Below are positions 1 through 7,281 of a stretch of DNA of 64,000 nt, one piece after another. Each line of letters starts with the position of its first letter. The first letter of the stretch is position 1. The position numbers and the translations under genes were made by a program. Under the pieces are notes generated by a model that saw only the letters and a list, made by a program, of their open reading frames with translations, had not been told where the DNA came from and ran no database searches. Source of the DNA: an uncultured Prevotella sp. (GTDB taxonomy: Bacteria; Bacteroidota; Bacteroidia; Bacteroidales; Bacteroidaceae); the NCBI GenBank assembly GCA_900315525.1, contig OMZO01000003.1, positions 1 through 64,000 of the forward strand, given 5' to 3'.

Positions 1-1
1 G

Positions 2-988
2 GAGCGCCGTATCAACCAGGTTCTTGCTGCTCTGAAGGAGAATGGCATCAACTCTATCGAGGAGGCCAATGAGATTTGTGAAAAGGCAGGTATCGATCCA
101 TATCAGATGTGTGAAGACACACAGCTCATCTGCTTCGAGAATGCCAAGTGGGCATACGTTTGTGGTGCTGCTATCGCCATCAAGAAGGGCGTGAAGACAG
201 CTGCTGAGGCTGCTGAGGCTATCGGTATCGGTCTGCAGAGCTTCTGTATCCCTGGATCAGTAGCTGACGATCGTAAGGTAGGTATCGGTCACGGTAACCT
301 CGCCGCTCGTCTGCTCCGTGAGGAGACAGAGTGCTTCGCTTTCTTGGCTGGTCACGAGAGCTTCGCTGCTGCCGAGGGTGCTATTAAGATTGCCGAGATG
401 GCTAACAAAGTTCGCAAGAAGCCTCTCCGTGTCATCCTGAATGGTCTTGGTAAGGACGCTGCTCAGATCATCAGCCGTATCAACGGTTTCACATACGTAC
501 AGACCAAGTTCGACTACTTCACTGGCGAGCTGAATGTTGTTAAGGAGGTTCCTTATGGCAACAACCCCAACCGTCTGAAGGTGAAGTGCTATGGTGCTGA
601 CGATGTACGTGAGGGTGTAGCTATCCTGTGGAAGGAGAACGTTGATGTCTCTATCACCGGTAACTCTACTAACCCAACCCGTTTCCAGCACCCCGTAGCA
701 GGTACTTACAAGAAGGAGCGCGTGCTCGCTGGTAAGCCTTACTTCTCTGTAGCTTCTGGTGGTGGTACTGGTCGTACACTGCACCCAGATAACATGGCCG
801 CAGGTCCTGCTTCTTATGGTATGACTGATACCCTGGGACGTATGCACTCTGACGCTCAGTTCGCAGGTTCTTCTTCTGTTCCTGCACACGTAGAGATGAT
901 GGGCTTCCTGGGTATGGGTAACAACCCAATGGTAGGTGCAACAGTTTCTGTAGCCGTTGCTATCGACCTCGCTATTAATAAGAAGTAA
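2..988 (+). CDS. GGGtGRT protein, 5' end cut by window
   Basis: The reading frame is open from base 2, so the ATG at 107 is internal and the gene begins before the window; 328 residues are visible. The protein contains the literal GGGTGRT motif near visible residue 258, followed by LHPDN, and is rich in Gly and Ala. It matches the conserved prokaryotic family named GGGtGRT protein after this motif. The biochemical role of the family is not established. Members are often near NifU-like iron-sulfur scaffold genes, but that neighbour would lie outside the window. A run of hairpins follows the stop. Family identification is confident; function is unknown. Confidence 0.85.
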   Translation, partial: ERRINQVLAALKENGINSIEEANEICEKAGIDPYQMCEDTQLICFENAKWAYVCGAAIAIKKGVKTAAEAAEAIGIGLQSFCIPGSVADDRKVGIGHGNLAARLLREETECFAFLAGHESFAAAEGAIKIAEMANKVRKKPLRVILNGLGKDAAQIISRINGFTYVQTKFDYFTGELNVVKEVPYGNNPNRLKVKCYGADDVREGVAILWKENVDVSITGNSTNPTRFQHPVAGTYKKERVLAGKPYFSVASGGGTGRTLHPDNMAAGPASYGMTDTLGRMHSDAQFAGSSSVPAHVEMMGFLGMGNNPMVGATVSVAVAIDLAINKK

Positions 989-1001
989 AGCCTTTCCCTA
1001 A

Positions 1002-1100
1002 CCCCTCCCAAAAGGGAGGGGAACAAAGGATACGAAAAAAGAGCTTCGGCATTTGCTGAGGCTCTTTCTTTATGTATCTCCCTTAGGGCGGAGGGGGAGA
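1002..1100. terminator. Three successive terminator-like hairpins
   Basis: The first hairpin pairs CCCCTCCC (1002-1009) with GGGAGGGG (1014-1021) across an AAAA loop. The second pairs AAAGAGCTTCGGCA (1038-1051) with 1054-1067 with two mismatches or wobbles and is followed by a T-rich stretch. The third pairs TCTCCC (1077-1082) with GGGAGA (1095-1100). They lie between the convergent GGGtGRT and Dabb genes and probably terminate both transcripts. Confidence 0.7.
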
Positions 1101-1102
1101 CT

Positions 1103-1408
1103 CTAGATCTCAAAGTCAAGGCAGCTGCGCTGCACGGTGTACGGACGGACCTTGCCATTGGCAACGGCGACGTGCTCAGGATGAACAGCATAGCCCTTCA
1201 AGGCCTCTTCGCTCTCTAAGGTGCTGTCGAGCATGACGTCGGCATTAGATGAAGCCAATCGGCCGTCAATGTGTACTTTCACGTCGATGAGTCCGGGAAC
1301 CTTACCAAGAAGTCCTTCCAAACCTGCCTTGATACCAGCCTTCACTTGTTTCTTCTCTTCTTCAGAGAGTTCTGGATTCAATGTCCAGAGGATAATGTGC
1401 TTAACCAT
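1103..1408 (-). CDS. Dabb family protein (stress-responsive alpha/beta barrel)
   Basis: This is a 101-residue protein of the Dabb fold. It starts MVKHIILWTL, has an early charged helix (residues 14-34), and a segment PGLIDVKVHID typical of the second strand. It ends in the usual YAVHPEHVAV block seen near the end of small Dabb proteins. Dabb proteins are small ferredoxin-like dimers; most bacterial members have no proven substrate. The gene starts 19 bp after the pseudouridine synthase on the same strand, so the two are probably co-transcribed. No secretion signal is visible, so it is cytoplasmic. Confidence 0.85.
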   Translation of the reverse strand: MVKHIILWTLNPELSEEEKKQVKAGIKAGLEGLLGKVPGLIDVKVHIDGRLASSNADVMLDSTLESEEALKGYAVHPEHVAVANGKVRPYTVQRSCLDFEI

Positions 1409-1427
1409 AATTTGAATGTTTTGAGAG

Positions 1428-2825
1428 TTAATATTGAAAGGGAATCATATGTTCAAATGGATAGGGTAGATCGAAGTGCATGCGCTTCTCTGTTGTCGGA
1501 TGGACGAAGGTGATGGCTTGAGCCTGAAGGTACAGGCGGTCTGACTTCCTGCCATAGAGTTCGTCGCCCACTATCGGACAGCCGAGTCCGTCCTTATGGG
1601 CACAATGCATCCGTAGTTGGTGGGTGCGGCCTGTATGGGGCCATAGTGCCAGCAGGCTTCTTTCTTCCTGTGAAGATTGAAGTACACGAAACTCCGTGAT
1701 GGCGCGCTTACCATGTTCGTAGTCTACTGTCTGGCGTGGGCGGTTCATCGGATCGCTGAGCAGCGGCAGGTCGATGACACCATGCTCCTTCTCGGGCACG
1801 CCCTCCACGATGGCGAGATATTTCTTTTTCACTTGGTGATTTGCGAATTGTTCCTGTAAGAGAAGGTATGCCTCCATGGTCTTGGCAACGAGTATGATGC
1901 CCGATGTCCCCATGTCGAGTCTGTGGGCAATCATGGATTCTGGCCATCGTTTCTCTGCCCAAGTCGCTACTGAATAATGACTGATCTTTCCTGGTGCGCT
2001 TAGCATTCCTGAGGGCTTGTTCAGAACGGCTATGGCCTCGTCTTCCCAGACGACCTCAGGCTCAAGCTGCGAGTCTCCAACTGTTTCTGCATCAGGGGCC
2101 ACGTCAAGTCCTTGCAACATCCACGTCAATACTGGCTTGCATTTCCCACGACAGGCAGGATAGAACTCACCGTGATGCCTGATCTCGCTTTTAGGAGATG
2201 GCCCCCACCAGAACTCAGCCATGCACAAAGGCTTCAGTTGCTGACCGTAGGCATATTGCAGTAGCTTTGGTGCACAGCAGTCGCCGGTGCCGCCTGGTGG
2301 TAACGGGTATTTCTTGCGGATACGGGCAGAACTATGATAGTCTTGCCAGACATCAACCAGGTCTTTGGTCTCGCCTTTGGCGTTGAGGAACTGATACTGA
2401 TGGAAAAGCCAGGTCTGCAGCCTTTCCGACATCATTTTGCGCTGTAGGGAGAGAGGGTTTGATGCTTGGTCCTCTTCTGTTTCCGTCTGACGCTCGGTCA
2501 TTTGGTGGTTCAGAGCAGAAATCTTGCGTTCCGTCTGTTTGAAATAGCCATCGGGTTGTTGTGCATCAAATACAGGGGGCACGAAATAAGGCCAGTCGTT
2601 GCGACCTTCAAGCAAGCCAGAATAGGCTGCGAGAAACCCGATTCCCTCTGCAGATGCCACCACTAATACACCAAACATCTTCCCCTCTGTGAGTTGCATC
2701 CCCTCCAGTTCACGTTTCACCTCCTCTGCTGCCAATTGACATAGCGGATGAGGCTCGTAGCAGAACGGGTTGGTAAACCGTTCTGGTGCTGCGATGTTGG
2801 TATATAGTCGGTGAACTATTGTCAT
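1428..2825 (-). CDS. RluA-family pseudouridine synthase with N-terminal extension
   Basis: A 465-residue RNA-modifying enzyme converting uridine to pseudouridine in rRNA or tRNA. The C-terminal catalytic domain (about residues 255-460) carries VLNKPSGMLS and the HRLDMGTSG motif with the catalytic Asp at about residue 304. The first 250 residues are an extension absent from standard RluA. It includes GTGDCCAPKLL (about 179-189) and FYPACRGKC with two cysteines (about 221-229). This architecture is seen in a subgroup of RluA-like proteins in Bacteroidetes and gamma-proteobacteria. The exact target base cannot be told from sequence. A -7 box lies directly upstream of the start, and the Dabb gene follows 19 bp downstream. 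Confidence 0.88.
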   Translation of the reverse strand: MTIVHRLYTNIAAPERFTNPFCYEPHPLCQLAAEEVKRELEGMQLTEGKMFGVLVVASAEGIGFLAAYSGLLEGRNDWPYFVPPVFDAQQPDGYFKQTERKISALNHQMTERQTETEEDQASNPLSLQRKMMSERLQTWLFHQYQFLNAKGETKDLVDVWQDYHSSARIRKKYPLPPGGTGDCCAPKLLQYAYGQQLKPLCMAEFWWGPSPKSEIRHHGEFYPACRGKCKPVLTWMLQGLDVAPDAETVGDSQLEPEVVWEDEAIAVLNKPSGMLSAPGKISHYSVATWAEKRWPESMIAHRLDMGTSGIILVAKTMEAYLLLQEQFANHQVKKKYLAIVEGVPEKEHGVIDLPLLSDPMNRPRQTVDYEHGKRAITEFRVLQSSQEERSLLALWPHTGRTHQLRMHCAHKDGLGCPIVGDELYGRKSDRLYLQAQAITFVHPTTEKRMHFDLPYPFEHMIPFQY

Positions 2826-2832
2826 GATATCG

Positions 2833-2840
2833 CAAAAGTA
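2833..2840 (-). promoter_or_regulatory. -7 box for the pseudouridine synthase gene
   Basis: The minus strand reads TACTTTTG here, fitting the Bacteroidetes TAnnTTTG -7 consensus. It ends only seven bases before the ATG at 2825, implying a very short or absent leader. Confidence 0.6.
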
Positions 2841-2915
2841 CGAATTTTTTCACGAACGAGCAAAAGAATCGCTTTTTTTCTTCTAAAAATACTTTGTTGT
2901 ATCAGGATATTTATG

Positions 2916-2923
2916 TACCTTTG
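2916..2923 (+). promoter_or_regulatory. -7 box TACCTTTG with TTTG -33 element
   Basis: TACCTTTG at 2916-2923 is preceded by TTTG at 2893-2896, a 19-bp spacing that fits the Bacteroidetes sigma-ABfr promoter. It would drive the cytidylate-kinase-like gene starting at 2950. Confidence 0.65.
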
Positions 2924-2949
2924 CCGAAAACATATCAAAAGAGACGATA

Positions 2950-3612
2950 ATGAAACAGGATGAGAAGTTTGTGATAACCATCAACCGTGAACTTGGTTCT
3001 GGCGGCAGAAGTATCGGTGAGAAACTGGCTAAAAGGCTATGTGTGCCATTCTATGACAAGGCGCTTATTCAACAGCTCAAGGAGAAATATGGTTTATCGA
3101 CAGAGGAGATAGAGCGCCTGAAAGGTCAGCAGCACAACTGGTGGGCTGACTTCAAGCGTAGTCTGAAGTTGATGCCCAGCTATGCTGCTCCTCAGTATAT
3201 CTCGGGAAAGACGGCCATGCCTGATTTCCTTATAACGGATGATATCTTCCAGGCAGAGACAGAGATTCTGAAGGGTATCGCTGATGATGGCTCCTGCGTA
3301 ATTGCCGGGCGTAGTGGTTTCCACATCTTCCGTGACCATCCTAACCATCTCAGCATTCTGATTCAGGCATCGATGGACTATCGTGTCAGTCGTCTGATGA
3401 AAAAGCAAAGTATTAGTGCTGAAGAGGCGCGGAAGATAATTGATGAAGTGGATGAGGGGCGTGAGAATTATGTGAAGAAGTATACGGGATCCTCGCGTTA
3501 TGATACACGCAACTACCAACTTGTGATCAATGTTGATGGTCATACTGAAGATGAGATTGTGGAGATGATACTGATGTATCTCGGAACATCAGGCAACAAA
3601 ATCTTATTCTGA
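2950..3612 (+). CDS. Cytidylate kinase-like family protein
   Basis: A 220-residue P-loop protein of the cytidylate-kinase-like group (AAA_26 type), which resembles Cmk but is not the housekeeping enzyme. The P-loop region is RELGSGGRSIGEKLAKRL at about residues 14-31, followed by PFYDK. A second conserved block, VIAGRSGFHIF, is near residue 117. A lid-like basic stretch with RENYVKKYTGSSRYD lies at about 176-190. Its true substrate is not known for this group; nucleotide or small-molecule phosphoryl transfer is inferred from the fold. The stop codon abuts that of the convergent pyridoxamine kinase gene with no gap. Confidence 0.8.
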   Translation: MKQDEKFVITINRELGSGGRSIGEKLAKRLCVPFYDKALIQQLKEKYGLSTEEIERLKGQQHNWWADFKRSLKLMPSYAAPQYISGKTAMPDFLITDDIFQAETEILKGIADDGSCVIAGRSGFHIFRDHPNHLSILIQASMDYRVSRLMKKQSISAEEARKIIDEVDEGRENYVKKYTGSSRYDTRNYQLVINVDGHTEDEIVEMILMYLGTSGNKILF

Positions 3613-4425
3613 CTATAGCAGATCGAGGCATTTCTCCACAGGAATGCCTCTGTTTTTGTCGTCTGTGTCGCGGTAGCGGTCAATCATGCGGAACACGGTG
3701 TCCATAGCCGTGCGTGTGCTGGTACGTAATGATTCCCCATTCAACAGGTGGCCGATGAGCACAGCTGAGAAGATATCGCCAGTACCATGAAAAAGACCTG
3801 GAATCTCGTGATACTCCAAATGGAAGTACTGGCTGTCCATGTGGTTGTAGCCCGCAACTGCGTTCTGTCCGTCAATCTTACAGCTGGTGATGAGCACAGA
3901 TTTGCAGCCGATGCTGCGCAGTTTGTCCAAGAGTTCGCGTGTCTCATCCCAGGTGATACCCTCCATCTTGATGGGTGTGCCTGTCAGATAACAGGCTTCG
4001 GTATAGTTAGGGAAGGTCAGATCGGCGACTCTTACCATATCGCGCATCAGTTCTACCTGCCGTTCTGTCATACCGTTGTAGAGCCGTCCGCCATCGCCGA
4101 GGATGGGATCCACAAATATCGTTGTTCCCTGAGCGCCTTGTTCCTCGCAGTAGCCTGCTACCAGCTTTGCCTGCTCGTCGCTGAACATCAGTCCAGTGCA
4201 GATTGCGTCAAATGAAAAGCCAAGCTCCTTCCATACTGGCAGCGTGCCGCGGATATAGTCCGTCGTGTCCTGGATGTTGAATTTCCCATAGTCGAGCGTG
4301 TTCGACACGAGTGCTGTCGGCAAGCTATAGGTGGGAATACCAAGGTAAGACAGGATGGGCAGCATCGCTACCATACCTACCTTACTGTAGCCCACGACAT
4401 CGTTTACCAGTAGTATCTGCTTCAT
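3613..4425 (-). CDS. Pyridoxamine/pyridoxal kinase-like (PfkB/ribokinase fold)
   Basis: A 270-residue kinase of the PdxK/PdxY type that would phosphorylate pyridoxamine or pyridoxal in vitamin B6 salvage. The N-terminus VNDVVGYSKVGMVAMLPIL matches the start of bacterial pyridoxamine kinases. The phosphate-binding segment FVDPILGDGGRLY is at about residues 104-116. The anion-hole and catalytic-base motif HGTGDIFSAVL is at about 214-224 with Asp as base. Length is close to the family norm of about 280. A -7 box lies 50 bp upstream. Thiamine-type ThiD is less likely because of the N-terminal motif. Confidence 0.8.
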   Translation of the reverse strand: MKQILLVNDVVGYSKVGMVAMLPILSYLGIPTYSLPTALVSNTLDYGKFNIQDTTDYIRGTLPVWKELGFSFDAICTGLMFSDEQAKLVAGYCEEQGAQGTTIFVDPILGDGGRLYNGMTERQVELMRDMVRVADLTFPNYTEACYLTGTPIKMEGITWDETRELLDKLRSIGCKSVLITSCKIDGQNAVAGYNHMDSQYFHLEYHEIPGLFHGTGDIFSAVLIGHLLNGESLRTSTRTAMDTVFRMIDRYRDTDDKNRGIPVEKCLDLL

Positions 4426-4477
4426 TTCTTATCTACGCAACTGTTTATAATTTGTGTATCACATTTTTTAATGCCGG

Positions 4478-4485
4478 CAAAGGTA
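4478..4485 (-). promoter_or_regulatory. -7 box for the pyridoxamine kinase gene
   Basis: The minus strand reads TACCTTTG, matching the Bacteroidetes -7 consensus, 52 bp upstream of the ATG at 4425. Confidence 0.6.
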
Positions 4486-4565
4486 AGCATTATTTCGGAA
4501 AGATACCACATTTTCCGCAAGTTTTTTGCAGAAATCGTTGGTTAGTGTACCTTGTGATTATCGCG

Positions 4566-4701
4566 ATACCTAACATGGGAAGAGTCTAGGTTGTTGATAT
4601 TCAGTGATTTGCATCTGAAAACGATGCTTTTATACCTAACATAATACCTAACATATAGGTAACAAAGACCTAACATCATAGGTAAAAAACATGTTAGGTA
4701 T
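4566..4701. repeat. Cluster of ATACCTAACAT repeats
   Basis: ATACCTAACAT occurs at 4566-4576, 4632-4642 and 4644-4654. A shorter copy ACCTAACAT is at 4668-4676, and the exact inverted copy ATGTTAGGTAT is at 4691-4701. ATAGGTAA, a partial inverted version, occurs at 4655-4662 and 4678-4685. The spacing is irregular, so this is not a CRISPR array. Likely roles are clustered protein-binding sites or folding of a short transcript. Confidence 0.75.
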
Positions 4702-4869
4702 TGCTATAATGGGCACTTATTTTCCAATAAGGCACGCTTATTGCTGAATACTCGTTCCTTATCTGATGATAAGTCCAGCTTAATCCCAGCAGATATTCCC
4801 ACACTGGGACTAAAAAACTGAAATCTGGCTTTTTTCGTGGAAGTGCGTTGGGTTTTCATGAAATTGTCG

Positions 4870-4877
4870 TATCTTTG
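4870..4877 (+). promoter_or_regulatory. -7 box for the helicase gene
   Basis: TATCTTTG sits 9 bp before the ATG at 4887. If used in the normal way, transcription would begin within a few bases of the start codon. Confidence 0.6.
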
Positions 4878-4886
4878 CATGCGATT

Positions 4887-6779
4887 ATGGGAAATCAGCA
4901 AGTTTCGCCGATATTAGCGCTTCAACAGCAGCGGCTGCTGCTCCAGATGGAGTATGCCGCTGAGAAAGAGACTTTCCGCAAACAGACCGAGGAGATGGGC
5001 CTGCAGCGGAAGGTAAAGCGTGGTGATGCCTGGTATCCGCTGAAGATGGGTAAGAGCTACTATAACTCGTTGAACCAGCTCGTGGTGGAGGTGTTCAGGC
5101 AGGGTGATGAGGAGATTGAACATAATTTCGAGTTCGGCAGACCTGTGGCCTTCTTCCGTGTAGATAGCAAGGACAAGATCAAGTACTTCAACTTTACGGG
5201 AACCGTCAGCTATGTGGCTGGTGACAGGATGGTGGTGGCGGTGCCAGACAATGGACAGCTCATCGACGTACAGTCGGCAGAGCATGTCGGTGTGCAGCTT
5301 TTCTTCGATGAGACGAGCTATAAAATGATGTTCGATGCGCTCGATCGTGTCATCAGGGGAAAGGGTAGGCTTGGTTATCTGCGCGACCTTTTCTATTCGC
5401 ATCAGAAAGCTGAGACCTATTCATTCTCGCCCATGCACTTCCCCTATCTGAATCGCACACAGGAGGAGGCTGTCAACAAAGTGCTTTGGGCGAAGGATGT
5501 GGCCGTCGTGCATGGACCTCCAGGAACGGGTAAGACCACGACACTCGTGGAGGCTATTTATGAGACATTGCGACGAGAAAACCAGGTACTTGTCTGTGCA
5601 CAGAGTAATATGGCTGTCGATTGGATTTCCGAGAAGTTGGTGGATCGTGGTATCAATGTACTCCGTATTGGCAATCCTACTCGTGTCAATGACAAGATGC
5701 TGTCCTTCACCTATGAGCGTCGTTTCGAGGATCATCCTGACTACGAACAGCTCTGGAGCATCCGCAAGGCCATTCGCGACCTGCGCAGTCATCGGAAACG
5801 GGGCGATGAGAAATATCATCAGAAGTTGGAACGGCTGAAAGAACGCGCTACGGAACTCGAGGTGCGTATCAATGCTGCACTCTTCGGTGAGGCGCGCGTG
5901 ATTGCCTGCACACTCGTCAGTTCCGCCAATCGTTTGTTGGATGGTCAGAAGTTCGGCACCTTATTTATAGATGAGGCAGCACAGGCCTTGGAGGCTGCCT
6001 GCTGGATACCTATCCGTAAGGTTTCGAGGGTGATTCTGGCGGGCGACCATTGTCAGTTGCCGCCGACGGTAAAAAGTTTTGCGGCCTTGAAGGCAGGACT
6101 CGGCAAGACACTTATGGAACGTATCGTGGAAAACAAGCCGGAGGTGGTGACGTTGCTGAAGATGCAATATCGCATGAACGAGGAGATCATGCGTTTCTCC
6201 TCAGACTGGTTCTATGATGGTCAGGTGGAGGCAGCGCCAGAGGTGAAGTATCGTGGTATCCTCGATCTTGATATCCCCATGACGTGGATTGACACGTCGG
6301 CCTTTGAACTGCCCGAAGATAGTGAGGTGTCGTTTAAGGAGCAGTTCGTGGGCGAGAGTTTCGGCCGTATCAACAAGGCTGAGGCTGAACTGACGTTGTT
6401 GGCCTTGGAGAACTATTTCAAGAAGATAGGGAAGGAACGCGTCCTCGATGAGCGGCTCGATGTGGGTGTCATTTCTCCTTATCGGGCACAGGTACAGTAT
6501 CTGCGACGACTGTTCAAGAAACGGGAGTTCTTCAAGCCTTATCGCCACTTGATTAGCGTGAATACCGTTGATGGTTTTCAGGGACAGGAGCGTGATATCA
6601 TCCTCATCTCTCTGGTGCGAGCCAACGATGAAGGGCAGATAGGATTCCTCCGCGACCTCCGCCGTATGAATGTTGCCATCACCCGTGCCCGCATGAAACT
6701 CATCATCCTGGGTGATGCCTCTACGATGACCCGTCATCCCTTCTACAAGAAACTCTACGATTATGTAGAGGCTCTCTGA
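4887..6779 (+). CDS. Superfamily 1 DNA/RNA helicase, IGHMBP2/Dna2-like
   Basis: A 630-residue SF1B-type helicase or ATPase. Walker A is GPPGTGKTT at about residue 211, Walker B is FIDEAAQALEAA at about 360, and LAGDHCQLPPT and LKMQYRMNEEIMRFSS follow as helicase motifs III and IV. VNTVDGFQGQERDIILIS and MNVAITRAR are motifs V and VI near the C-terminus. The N-terminal 190 residues form the small beta-barrel-like domain common in IGHMBP2-type enzymes. I chose the ATG at 4887 because the longer frame starts at a TTG (4848) that lies upstream of the promoter box. It probably acts on nucleic-acid intermediates in repair or RNA turnover; the exact role is unknown. Confidence 0.88.
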   Translation: MGNQQVSPILALQQQRLLLQMEYAAEKETFRKQTEEMGLQRKVKRGDAWYPLKMGKSYYNSLNQLVVEVFRQGDEEIEHNFEFGRPVAFFRVDSKDKIKYFNFTGTVSYVAGDRMVVAVPDNGQLIDVQSAEHVGVQLFFDETSYKMMFDALDRVIRGKGRLGYLRDLFYSHQKAETYSFSPMHFPYLNRTQEEAVNKVLWAKDVAVVHGPPGTGKTTTLVEAIYETLRRENQVLVCAQSNMAVDWISEKLVDRGINVLRIGNPTRVNDKMLSFTYERRFEDHPDYEQLWSIRKAIRDLRSHRKRGDEKYHQKLERLKERATELEVRINAALFGEARVIACTLVSSANRLLDGQKFGTLFIDEAAQALEAACWIPIRKVSRVILAGDHCQLPPTVKSFAALKAGLGKTLMERIVENKPEVVTLLKMQYRMNEEIMRFSSDWFYDGQVEAAPEVKYRGILDLDIPMTWIDTSAFELPEDSEVSFKEQFVGESFGRINKAEAELTLLALENYFKKIGKERVLDERLDVGVISPYRAQVQYLRRLFKKREFFKPYRHLISVNTVDGFQGQERDIILISLVRANDEGQIGFLRDLRRMNVAITRARMKLIILGDASTMTRHPFYKKLYDYVEAL

Positions 6780-6799
6780 ATTTTTGTTAAATCCAAGCC

Positions 6800-6861
6800 A
6801 AACTAATTAATTTAGTTTAATAACTATGACTTTTAGTTGTACATAACGAAAAGTTTTAGTT
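6800..6861 (+). promoter_or_regulatory. Candidate BlaI-type operator region
   Basis: A 26-bp imperfect palindrome spans 6829-6854, with arms ACTTTT-n-GTT and AAC-n-AAAAGT, ending six bases before the -7 box. TTTAGTT also recurs at 6811-6817, 6832-6838 and 6855-6861, about two helical turns apart. Another palindrome, AAACTAA/TTAGTTT, lies at 6800-6818. This placement is what an autoregulating BlaI/MecI dimer site would need. Confidence 0.5.
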
Positions 6862-6867
6862 ACTTTG
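6860..6867 (+). promoter_or_regulatory. -7-like box for the BlaI-BlaR1-TPR operon
   Basis: TTACTTTG deviates at one position from TAnnTTTG and lies 57 bp before the BlaI start, just downstream of the palindrome at 6829-6854. Confidence 0.5.
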
Positions 6868-6924
6868 CACTCGGTATTGATAGATTGACGCAAGATTGAT
6901 TACGAAACTTAAAGCAAAACGACA

Positions 6925-7281
6925 ATGAAAAGACTGACAAATAAAGAGAAGGAAATCATGGACCTGTATTGGCAGCACGGCCCAATGTTCGTCAAGGAGC
7001 TCTTAGACTATTACGACGAGCCGAAGCCTCACTTCAATACACTCTCCACGATGGTGCGTATCTTGGAGAAGAATGGCTTTTTGGATCATAAGCAGTTTGG
7101 CAACACTTATCAGTACTTCCCCGTTGTATCAGAGAAGGAGTATGGGAAGAGTTCGATTGCTGGTGTGATCCAGAACTATTTCAACAACTCGTACCTCTCG
7201 GCCGTCTCCTCGTTTGTGAAGGAGGAGAAGATTTCCGTTGAAGAACTCAAGGAACTGATCAAACAAATAGAGAATGATTGA
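6925..7281 (+). CDS. BlaI/MecI/CopY-family transcriptional repressor
   Basis: A 118-residue winged-helix repressor. The N-terminal block LTNKEKEIMDLYWQHGPMFV matches the first helices of the BlaI family. The recognition helix region is PHFNTLSTMVRILEKNGFLDH (about residues 32-52, written as the core TLSTMVRILEKNGFL), followed by the wing YQYFPVVSEKEY. The C-terminal third is the dimerisation helix pair. Family members repress their own operon and are removed by cleavage set off by a BlaR1-type protease, which is exactly the next gene, overlapping by 8 bp. No beta-lactamase is nearby, so the regulated target is probably something other than resistance. Confidence 0.88.
   Translation: MKRLTNKEKEIMDLYWQHGPMFVKELLDYYDEPKPHFNTLSTMVRILEKNGFLDHKQFGNTYQYFPVVSEKEYGKSSIAGVIQNYFNNSYLSAVSSFVKEEKISVEELKELIKQIEND

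Larger units (their letters stand above)
4426..4886. other. 460-bp intergenic region with repeats and small hairpins
   Basis: No convincing gene is present. From left to right it holds the -7 box of the pyridoxamine kinase gene, the ATACCTAACAT repeat cluster (4566-4701), then three short hairpins: CAATAAG/CTTATTG (4725-4743), CTTATC/GATAAG (4758-4773) and CCCAG/CTGGG (4785-4808). It ends with the promoter of the helicase gene. The region separates divergent genes, so regulatory sites or a small RNA are possible; neither is shown. Confidence 0.6.

Noticed and set aside
4566-4701. CRISPR array
   Set aside because: The repeats are 11 bases, irregularly spaced and in both orientations, and no cas gene is near.
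4848-4886. Longer helicase start at a TTG
   Set aside because: It lies upstream of the -7 box and adds 13 residues that do not look like the family; the ATG at 4887 is preferred.
4704-4901. 65-residue open frame on the minus strand
   Set aside because: It runs across the helicase promoter and hairpins, has no recognisable motif and no promoter.
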